A stretch of 30,834 nucleotides of DNA. Origin: UBA826 sp045564655 (GTDB taxonomy: Bacteria > Chloroflexota > Dehalococcoidia > Lucifugimonadales > UBA826). Below are positions 1-8,576 of the stretch, piece after piece. The translations under genes and the position numbers were made by a program. The DNA lies in the NCBI GenBank assembly GCA_045564655.1, contig JBJLGX010000027.1, positions 1 through 30,834 of the forward strand, read 5' to 3'. Position 1 is the first letter of the stretch. Every line of letters begins with the position of its first letter. The notes under the pieces were generated by a model, which made no database searches, was not told the DNA's origin, and was given only the letters and a program-made list of their open reading frames with translations.

Positions 1-73
1 TCTCCAAAATATGACAGGAATTTCTGACAGTCAAAAGTTTCTTTTGTAATTTAGTCACGAATTACAGGAAATG

Positions 74-149
74 TGGTGGACCGGGTGGGGTTCGAACCCA
101 CGACATTTCGATTAAGAGTCGAATGCTCTACCAGCTGAGCTACCGGTCC
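74..149 (-). tRNA. tRNA-Lys (anticodon CTT)
   Basis: Read on the minus strand this folds as a full cloverleaf. The acceptor stem is GGACCGG with CCGGTCC, followed by discriminator A and an encoded CCA end. The D-arm contains GTAGCTCAGCTGGTAGAGC. The anticodon stem TTCGA/TCGAA encloses loop CTCTTAA, giving anticodon CTT (Lys, codon AAG). The T-arm contains GGGTTCGAACCCC. The CCA end is encoded in the DNA. Confidence 0.97.
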
Positions 150-274
150 AAAGTAATGATTTTAGATACTAAATCTATGATTACCCCAAAATCTCAATCT
201 CTTAAAAATGGTTTATATCCATTATTTCTGAAAACCGATTTTTAAGGAACACTTATTATACATTAACCTTATGT

Positions 275-306
275 ATTGACTCGACATTGTATAGTGTCAA
301 TATGAT
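275..306 (+). promoter_or_regulatory. Putative promoter with inverted repeat upstream of the metallohydrolase gene
   Basis: The inverted repeat ATTGAC (275-280) / GTCAAT (296-301) flanks 15 nt. A -35-like TTGACT at 276-281 and a -10-like TATGAT at 301-306 overlap it, with a rather long 19-nt spacer. The start codon is about 40 nt downstream. An overlapping palindrome would fit an operator. This is motif inspection only and no regulator is identified. Confidence 0.3.
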
Positions 307-344
307 GATTAGAAATGTAATCACTCTAATTATAAGGAGTTGAA

Positions 345-1565
345 ATGCCATTTAAATACGACCTTTTACTAAAAAATGGTCTTCTATTGGACCCAACCCA
401 AAACATTAATTCTCTTAGTGATGTTGCATTTTCAAAAGGAAAAGTAGCCACTATCTCAAATAATATTCCCGAAATTGATTCGGAAAAAATTATCGACGTT
501 AAAGGAAATATTATAACTCCTGGTTTAATTGACATACACGGGCATTATTTTGAACATATAGTTCCTTTTGCAACAACAGCCGATTCTGTTTGTTTGCCCA
601 ATGGTGTAACTACTACCATGGATGCAGGAAGTTCAGGGTGGACTCATTTTGATGGATTTAAGAACTTTATTATTGAGCAACAGCAAACACGCATAATGGC
701 TCTGGTAAACTTGTCGGCTTTAGGAATGATGGCATCAAAAAGAAATATGGGAGATACATTTGGTCCAACTATTGGAATTAGTGGCGGGCCATCAACAATG
801 TTAAATCCTGAACGTGTAGGGGAATTACAAGATTTGCGTTTTGCCCAAGTAGAAGAAGCTGTCAGGTGCATTAGAGATAACCCTAATGTAGCTTTAGGAG
901 TAAAGATTCGACTCGATCATGATGTAAGTGGTGAATCAAATGTGATTCCTGCTTTAGAAAGAGCCCGCACAGTAGCTGACGCTACTGATTCTTTCATGAT
1001 GGTTCATGTGGCTAGAATACCGATTCCTTTGGCAAAAGTTTTTGAGTATTTAAATCCTGGAGATATAGTCACACACATATTTCATAGCTCAGATAATAAC
1101 ATTCTTGATAATAAAGGAAACGTTAGAACAGAAGTAAAAGAAGCAAAAGATAAAGGAATCATATTCGATATCGGAGCAGACAGAAAAAATTTTGGGATAA
1201 ATTTATCAAAATCAGCTATTGAACAAAATATCTTACCTTCTACATTGAGTAGTGATATCACAAAAATAAGACCTGGAGCTGAAATTATATATACTCTACC
1301 TGAAGTAATGTCGCTTTATATGGCATTAGGAATGTCATTAGAAGAAGTTATTGAATGTAGCACAAAAACTTCAGCAAAAGCCATTAGACAGGAAAATATC
1401 ATCGGGACATTGAAAGTTGGGGCAATTGGTGATGCAGCAATACTCAAAATAGAGTCAGGTTCATTTAGCTATAGCGATGGTGAAGAATACAATATCACTG
1501 CAAATCAAAGATTAGTCCCAAAGATGACAATTAAAGATGGTAAAGTTTGGGAATATAATCAGTAG
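345..1565 (+). CDS. Amidohydrolase/deacetylase-type metallohydrolase (COG3964-like)
   Basis: This 406-residue protein belongs to the amidohydrolase superfamily: a TIM-barrel hydrolase with a metal centre, probably cytoplasmic since no signal peptide is seen. Visible ligand candidates are HGH at residues 65-67 (in LIDIHGHYFEH), Lys187 (GVKIRLD) as the possible carbamylated lysine, His221 (MVHVARIP), His244 (DIVTHIFHS) and Asp304 (SSDITK). The order and spacing fit the COG3964 group, whose characterised members deacetylate or hydrolyse N-acetyl and ester substrates; the substrate here cannot be read from the sequence. The ATG at 345 is preceded by AAGGAG with good spacing. It stands alone between tRNA-Lys and rsmI. 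Family assignment is confident; the reaction is not. Confidence 0.85.
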   Translation: MPFKYDLLLKNGLLLDPTQNINSLSDVAFSKGKVATISNNIPEIDSEKIIDVKGNIITPGLIDIHGHYFEHIVPFATTADSVCLPNGVTTTMDAGSSGWTHFDGFKNFIIEQQQTRIMALVNLSALGMMASKRNMGDTFGPTIGISGGPSTMLNPERVGELQDLRFAQVEEAVRCIRDNPNVALGVKIRLDHDVSGESNVIPALERARTVADATDSFMMVHVARIPIPLAKVFEYLNPGDIVTHIFHSSDNNILDNKGNVRTEVKEAKDKGIIFDIGADRKNFGINLSKSAIEQNILPSTLSSDITKIRPGAEIIYTLPEVMSLYMALGMSLEEVIECSTKTSAKAIRQENIIGTLKVGAIGDAAILKIESGSFSYSDGEEYNITANQRLVPKMTIKDGKVWEYNQ

Positions 1566-1648
1566 TTTTAAAAAACACATATTTATACACCAATTTGCTT
1601 AATTATTTATATAATGGTGAAACAAATATTTAAAACTGTGAGAATTTG

Positions 1649-2473
1649 ATGACAACTAATTTATATCTAATAGGTACTCCTATTGGGAATTTATCTGACA
1701 TATCAAAACGTGCTATTGATACTCTCAACAATGTTCACACCGTTGTTGCTGAAGACACAAGAGTAACCAAGAAACTACTTTCTCATTACGATATTAACAA
1801 GCCAATCATGAGTTTTAATTCAAAAAACTACAAAAGTAAAATCGCATCAATACAAAAACTTTTGAAGAATTACGATATTGGCTTAACAACAGATGCAGGT
1901 ACTCCGGGAATCAGTGACCCTGGATACGAATTAATAACTTCCGTAGAGAGTTTAGACGTAAACATCATTCCTATACCTGGACCTTCAGCGCTTACATCTG
2001 CCATATCTGTATCAGGATTTCCAATAAATCAATTTTATTTTGCTGGATTCGCACCAAGACGCGAATCTGAACTAAGAACATTTTTAGATTCTATTGAAAA
2101 ATTAAATGTGCCAATAATAATGTTTGAATCTCCAAATAGGATCAAAAAACTATTAGAATTATTAATTAAATATGCACATCATAAGAATGTATTAATCATG
2201 AGAGAGATGACAAAAATATATGAAGAAAGATTCTATGGATCTCTCCAAGATGCTCTTTCTAATTTCCAAAATCCTAAAGGAGAAATAACTTTAATTCTAG
2301 AACCTTCTGGATTATCAATTCAATCATTTACTGACAAAGAAATATTTGAACTCATTAACAAATTTAAATCTGATGGATTAGGCACTAAATCTATTGCACA
2401 AGAACTTTCAAAAGTAACTAATTTAAGCAGATCTGAATCGTATAAAAAAATTATTGATTCAAAAGATATCTAA
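1649..2473 (+). CDS. rsmI: 16S rRNA (cytidine(1402)-2'-O)-methyltransferase RsmI
   Basis: RsmI uses SAM to 2'-O-methylate C1402 in the ribosomal decoding centre. The protein (274 residues from the ATG at 1649) has the full set of tetrapyrrole-methylase-fold signatures in order: LIGTPIGNLSD near the N-terminus, VAEDTR (about 33-38), TDAGTPGISDPG (81-92), IPGPSAL (109-115), FAGFAPR (131-137), ESPNRI (160-165) and KGEITLILE. Its length matches the family. The open frame also has a TTG at 1646 directly before the ATG; I chose the ATG because it gives the usual short N-terminus. It lies 66 nt upstream of metG on the same strand, so co-transcription is likely. Confidence 0.95.
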   Translation: MTTNLYLIGTPIGNLSDISKRAIDTLNNVHTVVAEDTRVTKKLLSHYDINKPIMSFNSKNYKSKIASIQKLLKNYDIGLTTDAGTPGISDPGYELITSVESLDVNIIPIPGPSALTSAISVSGFPINQFYFAGFAPRRESELRTFLDSIEKLNVPIIMFESPNRIKKLLELLIKYAHHKNVLIMREMTKIYEERFYGSLQDALSNFQNPKGEITLILEPSGLSIQSFTDKEIFELINKFKSDGLGTKSIAQELSKVTNLSRSESYKKIIDSKDI

Positions 2474-2539
2474 ATGTGAATTCCAAGTTGCTATACTATA
2501 TATTAAAATCAGCGACTAACATTAAGGGAATGGTCACAT

Positions 2540-4204
2540 ATGTCGGAAAATATACTCGTCTGTACTGCATGGCCGTATGCTAATGGATCAATACACTTAG
2601 GTCATATAGCAGGTTGTTACTTACCAGCCGACATTTTTGCACGTTATCACAGACTTAAAGGAAACAATGTACTAATGGTATCGGGGAGTGATGCGCATGG
2701 TACTCCTGTAACAATTACAGCTGAAACGAAAGGTATTACCCCAGAAGAAGTTGCTGAATCATACCAAAAAGAATTCTTAAATGACTGGGAAAATTTAGGT
2801 ATAAGTTATGATTTATTCACTTCGACTCACACAGAAAATCACACAAAAATCGTTCAAGATATATTCACTACTTTGTATGAAAAAGATCTTATATACAAAA
2901 ACATTATGTCCCAACCCTTTTGCCGTAAGCATAATCGCTACTTAGCCGATAGATACGTTGAAGGAACATGCCCTAATTGTTCTTCTGATAATGCTCGTGG
3001 AGACCAATGTGATAACTGCGGGAACACACTAGATCCAAAAGACCTAATCAATATAAAACACAAAGATTGTGATGATTCACCTGTCTTTAAAAATACTGAA
3101 CATTTTTTCTTAAAACTTAGTGCTTTTGAGAATGATCTGATTGAATGGGTAAACAGCCATTCAGACTGGAAGCCAAATGTTAAAAATTTTACAACTGGGT
3201 TTTTAGAAAATGGGTTAATAGATAGAGCTATTACGCGAGATATCAATTGGGGTATACCCATACCTGTAGAAGGTTATGAGGACAAACGAATATATGTTTG
3301 GTTTGAAGCGGTTATAGGATATTTGTCTGCTTCAATTGAATGGGCTTCTAACACAAACAAATGGGAAGATTTCTGGAAAACTGATTCAAAATCATTTTAT
3401 TTTATGGGCAAAGATAACATTCCTTTTCATACAGTAATATGGCCTGCAATATTGATGGGATATGAAGGGCTCAAATTACCTTATGATGTTCCTGCAAATG
3501 AATACGTAAACATGGAATCAAAAAAAATATCGACAAGTCGCAACTGGGTTATAAATTTAAAAGATTATTTAGAAAGATATGACGCTGACCCACTTCGATT
3601 CGCATTAACATCCATTATGCCAGAAACAAGTGATTCAAATTTTTCCTGGGAAGAATACCTAAGAGCAAACAATGATGAACTTGTAGCAACATTTGGGAAC
3701 CTAGTACATAGAGTACTTTCAATGACAAATAGATATTTTGATGGTGTAGTACAACCCCCAAATCGCAAATCTAGTGAAGACATCAAGTTAATGAATAATG
3801 CTAGTGAAATATTAAAAAATGTTGGTGACGAATTATCTCAATGTAAATTCAGGCGTGGTCTTAGCTTAGCCATGTCATTAGCAAGGGACACAAACAAATA
3901 TTTAGACAAAAATGAACCTTGGCAAAAATTTAAGACTGATCCAACGGATGCTGGAACAACTTTATATTATGTTTTAAACATTGTTAACTGCTTAAAAATC
4001 ATATTAAATCCATATATACCTTTCTCAACAAACAAATTAAATGATCTGTTAGCTATTGAAAAAAGTGTTTCTGAATCTGGATGGAATTGGAATCCAAAAG
4101 AAATTGAACCTGGCCATAAGATCAATGAGCCTCACCCACTATTTTTAAAGTTAGACGACAGCATTGTAGAAGAGGAACTAGCACGTTTAGATATACAACA
4201 ATAA
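2540..4204 (+). CDS. metG: Methionyl-tRNA synthetase
   Basis: It charges tRNA-Met with methionine (class Ia synthetase, cytoplasm). The HIGH motif is HLGH at 19-22 within WPYANGSIHLGHI. The connective-peptide zinc knuckle has Cys144/Cys147 and Cys157/Cys160. The KMSKS loop is KISTS at 329-333, an acceptable but uncommon variant, followed by RN instead of the usual RG. At 554 residues it lacks the C-terminal EMAP-like tRNA-binding extension of the 670-residue E. coli enzyme. The ATG at 2540 has AAGGGA upstream at long spacing. Its stop is only 4 nt from the end of the convergent ABC ATPase gene, leaving no room for separate terminators. Confidence 0.96.
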   Translation: MSENILVCTAWPYANGSIHLGHIAGCYLPADIFARYHRLKGNNVLMVSGSDAHGTPVTITAETKGITPEEVAESYQKEFLNDWENLGISYDLFTSTHTENHTKIVQDIFTTLYEKDLIYKNIMSQPFCRKHNRYLADRYVEGTCPNCSSDNARGDQCDNCGNTLDPKDLINIKHKDCDDSPVFKNTEHFFLKLSAFENDLIEWVNSHSDWKPNVKNFTTGFLENGLIDRAITRDINWGIPIPVEGYEDKRIYVWFEAVIGYLSASIEWASNTNKWEDFWKTDSKSFYFMGKDNIPFHTVIWPAILMGYEGLKLPYDVPANEYVNMESKKISTSRNWVINLKDYLERYDADPLRFALTSIMPETSDSNFSWEEYLRANNDELVATFGNLVHRVLSMTNRYFDGVVQPPNRKSSEDIKLMNNASEILKNVGDELSQCKFRRGLSLAMSLARDTNKYLDKNEPWQKFKTDPTDAGTTLYYVLNIVNCLKIILNPYIPFSTNKLNDLLAIEKSVSESGWNWNPKEIEPGHKINEPHPLFLKLDDSIVEEELARLDIQQ

Positions 4205-4208
4205 TATG

Positions 4209-4946
4209 TTAGAGAATTTGACTCAAAAACAATTTGGTCCTATCTTCTTGAGGATTTTCAAAAAAGTGTTCAGGTGTTCCCGATTCAACAATTAACCCTT
4301 CGTCAAAGAACAAAAATCTATCTGCCACTTCTTTTGCAAATCCCATTTCATGAGTAACACATATCATCGTAATTCCTGATTGGGCTAGTTCTATCATGAC
4401 ATCTAAAACTTCCTTTATCATTTCAGGATCTAACGCAGAGGTTGGTTCGTCAAAAAGCATGATTTTTGGTTGCATTGCTAAAGCTCGAGCAATGGCTACA
4501 CGTTGTTGTTGTCCGCCAGACAATTGTGTTGGAAATTTTTGAGCCTGTTCAGGAATCCCCACTCTCTCTAACAAGGACATCGCTAAGTCTTCGGCTTCTG
4601 ATTTAGGAATATTTTTTACTTTTTGAGGCGCTAAAGTTATATTTCGTAATACTGAAAGATGAGGAAAAAGATTAAATTGTTGAAACACCATTCCGACTTG
4701 AGATCTTATGAATTCAATATTTTTTATATTATTATTCAACTCAGTTCCATTTACTCTTATCAATCCAGAATCATGTTCTTCCAATCCGTTAATAGTTCGA
4801 ATATATGTAGATTTACCAGACCCAGATGGACCAAGGATAACAACAACTTCACCCTCATATATATCTGCTGATACGCCTTTTAATGCTTGGAAATCACCAA
4901 AGAACTTAGTTACATCTTTCGTTTCGACAGAAATATTTTTATTCAT
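4209..4946 (-). CDS. Polar amino-acid ABC transporter ATP-binding protein (AapP/GlnQ-like)
   Basis: This is the ATPase of a polar amino-acid importer, 245 residues. It has every ABC motif: Walker A GPSGSGKST (39-47), Q-loop in FQQFNLFPHLS (88-98), signature LSGGQQQRVAIARAL (142-155), Walker B IMLFDEPTSALDP (162-174) and the H-loop His199 (VTHEM). AGAGGA precedes the ATG at 4946. It is the last gene of the four-gene importer operon, 11 nt after the second permease. The match to the HAAT/PAAT (His, Glu, Gln, Arg) transporter class is clear; by context it is AapP of a general L-amino-acid system. Confidence 0.93.
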   Translation of the reverse strand: MNKNISVETKDVTKFFGDFQALKGVSADIYEGEVVVILGPSGSGKSTYIRTINGLEEHDSGLIRVNGTELNNNIKNIEFIRSQVGMVFQQFNLFPHLSVLRNITLAPQKVKNIPKSEAEDLAMSLLERVGIPEQAQKFPTQLSGGQQQRVAIARALAMQPKIMLFDEPTSALDPEMIKEVLDVMIELAQSGITMICVTHEMGFAKEVADRFLFFDEGLIVESGTPEHFFENPQEDRTKLFLSQIL

Positions 4947-4957
4947 CTTATAATCCT

Positions 4958-6112
4958 CTAATTAGTAACATTTAATCGTTTTTCAATCGATAGGCTTATT
5001 TGAGATAAAATCAGCGACACAACCCAAAACAACAATGCGACTACCAATAATACCTCTATAGACTTACCATAAAATTCTTGTTGCTGTTCCGGAATAAGTC
5101 TGCCTATTCTCAATAAATCTGTAATACCTAAAATAAAAACAAGTGATGTATCTTTAAAAACAGCAATAAAAGTACTTACAATAGCTGGAATAACAACTCT
5201 AATGGATTGAGGCAATATTATGAAACTTAATTCAGAAAAAGTATTCAATCCTAAGGCTCTGGATGCCTCAATCTGACCACGTGGAATAGACTGAAGACCT
5301 CCTCTAATTACCTCAGCAATATATGCACTTGAAAAAAGAGAAAGTACAATCATTGCTCTTATTACTAAATTAACTTCATTTAATGAAAATACGTCAGGTA
5401 AAAAATCTGGTAACACAAACCATGCAAAAAACAACCAAGCAATTAAGGGGGCTCCTCTGAAAGTTTCAATAAAAACAACTGAAACAAGTTTTATAGTTTG
5501 GAATGAACTAGCTCTACCTAAAGCAAATAAAACCCCTAGAGGGAACCCAGCTAAAATTGCTATGACCGCTAAAACTAGATTGACAAAAAAACCGCCCCAT
5601 AATGTGACTTTGGGACCTCCACCGACTAATAATATTAAAAACATACTTGGTATAAAAAGTATCCACCCAATAAGTATTGCTCTGAAAATTGCTTTTTTAT
5701 AGAATGATTTAAACTTCAATATAAGCAAATACATTACTGCTGTAAGTAAAAAAATCGTTAAAATGATGGGTAACAAACTAAAAGTAGTGAAAATAAAAAA
5801 TATACTCGATACCAAAAGAATATAAAATAAAGCTACTTTCAAATTAAATCTATATGCATAAGACAGTGTCGCTGAAATCAATATTGAAGATATAGTAAAC
5901 AAGCACCATACTCTCCATATTTGATCTTCCGGAAACAATCCTAATAATAATATTTTCCTGTTAACTTCAATAAGAGTCCAATCAGATGTAAAAACAAATG
6001 TGAATAAAATAGAAGTTATTAAATATATAAAATAACCCCCAACTAATGTAAGTAATATATCTACTTTAGATGCAATCAAATTAACTTTAACCCAATTGAA
6101 TATTGTAATCAT
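4958..6112 (-). CDS. Amino-acid ABC transporter permease (AapM-like)
   Basis: Inner-membrane permease of 384 residues. The N-terminal half is a run of hydrophobic helices, and the C-terminal half holds the conserved HAAT permease core, starting near GFFVNLVLAV and including the EAA loop EASRALGLNTFSELSFIILP that contacts the ATPase. The extended N-terminal half matches AapM-type permeases rather than short GlnP types. The ATG at 6112 overlaps the stop of the upstream permease in an ATGA arrangement, so translation is coupled and the two permeases probably form a heterodimer. Confidence 0.88.
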   Translation of the reverse strand: MITIFNWVKVNLIASKVDILLTLVGGYFIYLITSILFTFVFTSDWTLIEVNRKILLLGLFPEDQIWRVWCLFTISSILISATLSYAYRFNLKVALFYILLVSSIFFIFTTFSLLPIILTIFLLTAVMYLLILKFKSFYKKAIFRAILIGWILFIPSMFLILLVGGGPKVTLWGGFFVNLVLAVIAILAGFPLGVLFALGRASSFQTIKLVSVVFIETFRGAPLIAWLFFAWFVLPDFLPDVFSLNEVNLVIRAMIVLSLFSSAYIAEVIRGGLQSIPRGQIEASRALGLNTFSELSFIILPQSIRVVIPAIVSTFIAVFKDTSLVFILGITDLLRIGRLIPEQQQEFYGKSIEVLLVVALLFWVVSLILSQISLSIEKRLNVTN

Positions 6113-7305
6113 GTTCCAATCCTGGTAACTCTATTATTCACCAAATTCATAACCAGAGAAATAATTAAACTCAACATTAAAAATGTTACTAATATAAGAA
6201 ATAGCATAGGTAAAGCATATCCTGCATTATTCATGATAGTTCGAGAAACCATAAATACATCTGGATAAGCAATAGCAACAGAGAGACTAGAATTTTTGGT
6301 CAAATTTAGATATTGGTTAGTCAGTGGTGGGATGATAGACCTTAGAGCCTGAGGCAGTATTATTAATGTAATTCTTTGATATGGTGAAAAGCCTAATGCC
6401 TGAGCTGCTTCTGTCTGCCCCTTAGGTAAACTTTGAATACTTCCTCTGACTATTTCTGTAATGAAAGTACCTGTATACATTACTAACGCGACTAATATTG
6501 CCAAAAATTCAGGGGTCATAGTAAATCCACCTGAAGGAATATATGTCCCATATTTATTTACTTCTAATTTCGGGGTGTCTAAAGATAAATTTATATTTAA
6601 CAGAAAATAAGTTGCCAGTAAAACAGTTCCAAATATTGAGACACAAATAAGATTAGGCGAAATAAAGTTAGTTTTTTCTTCTTTGTATTTATTTAGATAG
6701 GATCTTAATAATAAAACTAATATGAACGATATCAATAAAATAAATGCCAAAAGAGATCCGTTTTCATCACTCTTTATTAGTGGCAACAATATCCCTCTAT
6801 TTGACCAAAGTGAAACTCCACCAAATGTCCATGCTTTAGAAATCTGAGGAAATTGTAAAAAAACTAATTGCCAAAATATAATTTGAATTAGTAACGGAGT
6901 ATTCCTAAGAAACTCAACGTACCCTGTAGCAATACTTTTAACAAGGAAGTTCTTAGACAACCTTGCAATACCCATCAAAACCCCTAGGAAAGTCGCCAAA
7001 AATATCCCGACTAGACTAACCCTTATAGTATTTACAACCCCAACAATATAAGCATCCCATCGTGACTGGTTACTAGTGTAATCACTTAAAAAAGTATGAC
7101 TAATCCCAAAACCAGATCTACTTGTAAGATGGGCGTATCCAAGCTCTAAATTTAAAGCACGTGAAATTAAATACCAAAAGAAAATTAAAATAAAAGTTGA
7201 GAAAACAATCTGGATAAGTAACTTTCGAACAGAACGATCATAGCGAATAAACAGTAATTTATCCGCTATGGTATTTTTAGAATTTAGTTCTTTATATAAA
7301 CGCAA
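6109..7305 (-). CDS. Amino-acid ABC transporter permease (AapQ-like)
   Basis: Inner-membrane permease of 398 residues with about eight hydrophobic segments. The EAA loop is EAAQALGFSPYQRITLIILP in the C-terminal third, and GFVxFLRNTPLL-like text (YVEFLRNTPLLIQ) marks the HAAT permease core. A segment between the two halves of the core, with KYGTYIPSGGFTMTPEF, resembles the insertion seen in AapQ. The open frame begins at a TTG (7305) with no convincing Shine-Dalgarno and no internal Met until far into the protein, so the start is the best available but uncertain. A strong hairpin separates it from the binding-protein gene upstream. Confidence 0.88.
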   Translation of the reverse strand: MRLYKELNSKNTIADKLLFIRYDRSVRKLLIQIVFSTFILIFFWYLISRALNLELGYAHLTSRSGFGISHTFLSDYTSNQSRWDAYIVGVVNTIRVSLVGIFLATFLGVLMGIARLSKNFLVKSIATGYVEFLRNTPLLIQIIFWQLVFLQFPQISKAWTFGGVSLWSNRGILLPLIKSDENGSLLAFILLISFILVLLLRSYLNKYKEEKTNFISPNLICVSIFGTVLLATYFLLNINLSLDTPKLEVNKYGTYIPSGGFTMTPEFLAILVALVMYTGTFITEIVRGSIQSLPKGQTEAAQALGFSPYQRITLIILPQALRSIIPPLTNQYLNLTKNSSLSVAIAYPDVFMVSRTIMNNAGYALPMLFLILVTFLMLSLIISLVMNLVNNRVTRIGT

Positions 7306-7315
7306 TGAATTATTA

Positions 7316-7355
7316 ATAATAGCTGCAAAATCATTTTATCTTTTGCAGCTATTAT
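7316..7355 (-). terminator. Intergenic stem-loop between binding protein and permease genes
   Basis: A perfect 15-bp inverted repeat pairs 7316-7330 (contains AGCTGCAAAA) with 7341-7355 (contains TTTTGCAGCT) around a 10-nt loop. It lies between the stop of the binding-protein gene and the start of the first permease gene. No U-run follows on the transcribed strand, so it is more likely a partial terminator or a 3' mRNA stabiliser that lets the binding protein be made in excess than a full terminator. That role is known for other importer operons and is inferred here. Confidence 0.6.
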
Positions 7356-7365
7356 ATTTTAAAGT

Positions 7366-8445
7366 TTATCTAAACGGAGGAGCGTAAATCAATCCGCCCT
7401 CTGTCCAAAGAGCATTTAAACTACCTTCTCTAGTAAGTCCTAGTGGAACTAGATGCCTGTCATAAACTTCTCCATAGTTACCCACTTGAGAAATAACATC
7501 TTGCATAAAATCTACAGATATACCAAATGAAAAGTCTGATGGCTCACCACCGTCAAATCCGACTCCCAATAATCGTGCCATACCTGGGTCAGATGGACTA
7601 GAGGCCATAGCAGAAACGTTCGAACTAGTTATACCACTTTCTTCTGCTTGCATCATACCAAATACTACCCATTGAACAACATCATAGAACTCACTATCGT
7701 TATCTCGGGTTAATGGGCCTAATGGTTCCTTGGATAAAGTCTCTGCAAGAACAACATGGTCATTTGGATTTGAAAACCCAGCCCTTTTAGAAGCTAATCC
7801 AGACTTGTCCGTTGTCCATCCATCACATCTGCCTTCTTCATACGCAGCTTGCAAGGGATCATTTGTCTCAAACGTTAATGGAGTATAAGGAATTCCAGAC
7901 GAAGTAAATCTATCATCTAGATTAAGTTCAGTAGTCGTGCCTTGTAATACACAAATTGTAGTACCTGACATTGATTCGATTGAATCGTATCCACTTGCAG
8001 CTTTAACCATCATGCCTTGGCCATCATAAAAAGTAGGAGCAGTGAAATCATTTCCTAAATCTCTATCACGACTAGCGGTCCAAGTTGTATTTCGAATCAG
8101 TAAATCAATTTCATTTGCTGCTAAAGCTTCAAATCTTGCTGACGCCGTCAATGGTACATATTCAACCTTCGAAGCATCTCCCAAAATAGCAGCCGCTACA
8201 GCTTTACAAAAATCAATATCAAATCCTTCAAACTGGCCTGCTGAGTTAACAACTCCAAATCCTGTCAGATTATCGTTTACACCACATTTTAATACTCCTC
8301 TATCAATGATAGTTTGAAGAGTATTTGAACCGGAAACAGCAGATTCTCCACTCGATGATGAATCATCATCAGAACATGCTGCCAGTAAAAAGACAGCAAA
8401 GATAGATAGAGCCACTACCACAAAACTAATACGATAATTAATCAT
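7366..8445 (-). CDS. General L-amino-acid ABC transporter substrate-binding lipoprotein (AapJ-like)
   Basis: Extracytoplasmic binding protein of 359 residues. The N-terminal signal ends in lipobox LAAC with lipidated Cys24, followed by a Ser/Asp-rich linker, so it is membrane-tethered rather than free in a periplasm. The mature part opens with RGVLKCGV, then GFDIDFCKAVAAAILGD (residues about 73-89), typical of family-3 binding proteins. The C-terminal LWTEGGLIYAPPFR is typical of AapJ/BztA. AGGAGG sits close upstream of the ATG at 8445. It is the first gene of the importer operon; lipid anchoring suits a monoderm-like or single-membrane envelope, as proposed for Chloroflexota. Confidence 0.93.
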   Translation of the reverse strand: MINYRISFVVVALSIFAVFLLAACSDDDSSSSGESAVSGSNTLQTIIDRGVLKCGVNDNLTGFGVVNSAGQFEGFDIDFCKAVAAAILGDASKVEYVPLTASARFEALAANEIDLLIRNTTWTASRDRDLGNDFTAPTFYDGQGMMVKAASGYDSIESMSGTTICVLQGTTTELNLDDRFTSSGIPYTPLTFETNDPLQAAYEEGRCDGWTTDKSGLASKRAGFSNPNDHVVLAETLSKEPLGPLTRDNDSEFYDVVQWVVFGMMQAEESGITSSNVSAMASSPSDPGMARLLGVGFDGGEPSDFSFGISVDFMQDVISQVGNYGEVYDRHLVPLGLTREGSLNALWTEGGLIYAPPFR

Positions 8446-8536
8446 AGCATTCCTCCTAGATAATTATTCGAATGTACAAATTATGGGTATCATACAACAG
8501 AATAAACATTATTCAAAATATCTATATAGTTTTAGG

Positions 8537-8542
8537 TATAAT
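8537..8542 (+). promoter_or_regulatory. -10 box candidate of the polyprenyl synthase gene
   Basis: A perfect TATAAT lies 34 nt upstream of the TTG start at 8577 in the divergent intergenic region; the -35 is poor (TTCAAA at 8512-8517, 19-nt spacer). A transcript starting near 8549 would exclude the longer ORF start at 8472, which supports the TTG as the true start. Confidence 0.4.
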
Positions 8543-8576
8543 TAATAATAAATATTTGACAATTAAGGTATCAAAT

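Noticed and set aside
45..66. TGTAATT/AATTACA hairpin as a terminator of tRNA-Lys
   Set aside because: Only 7 AT-rich base pairs with an 8-nt loop and no U-run on the transcribed strand; too weak to call.
2938..3261. 107-residue minus-strand ORF inside metG
   Set aside because: It is antisense to the MetRS zinc-knuckle and catalytic region; no supporting start signal.
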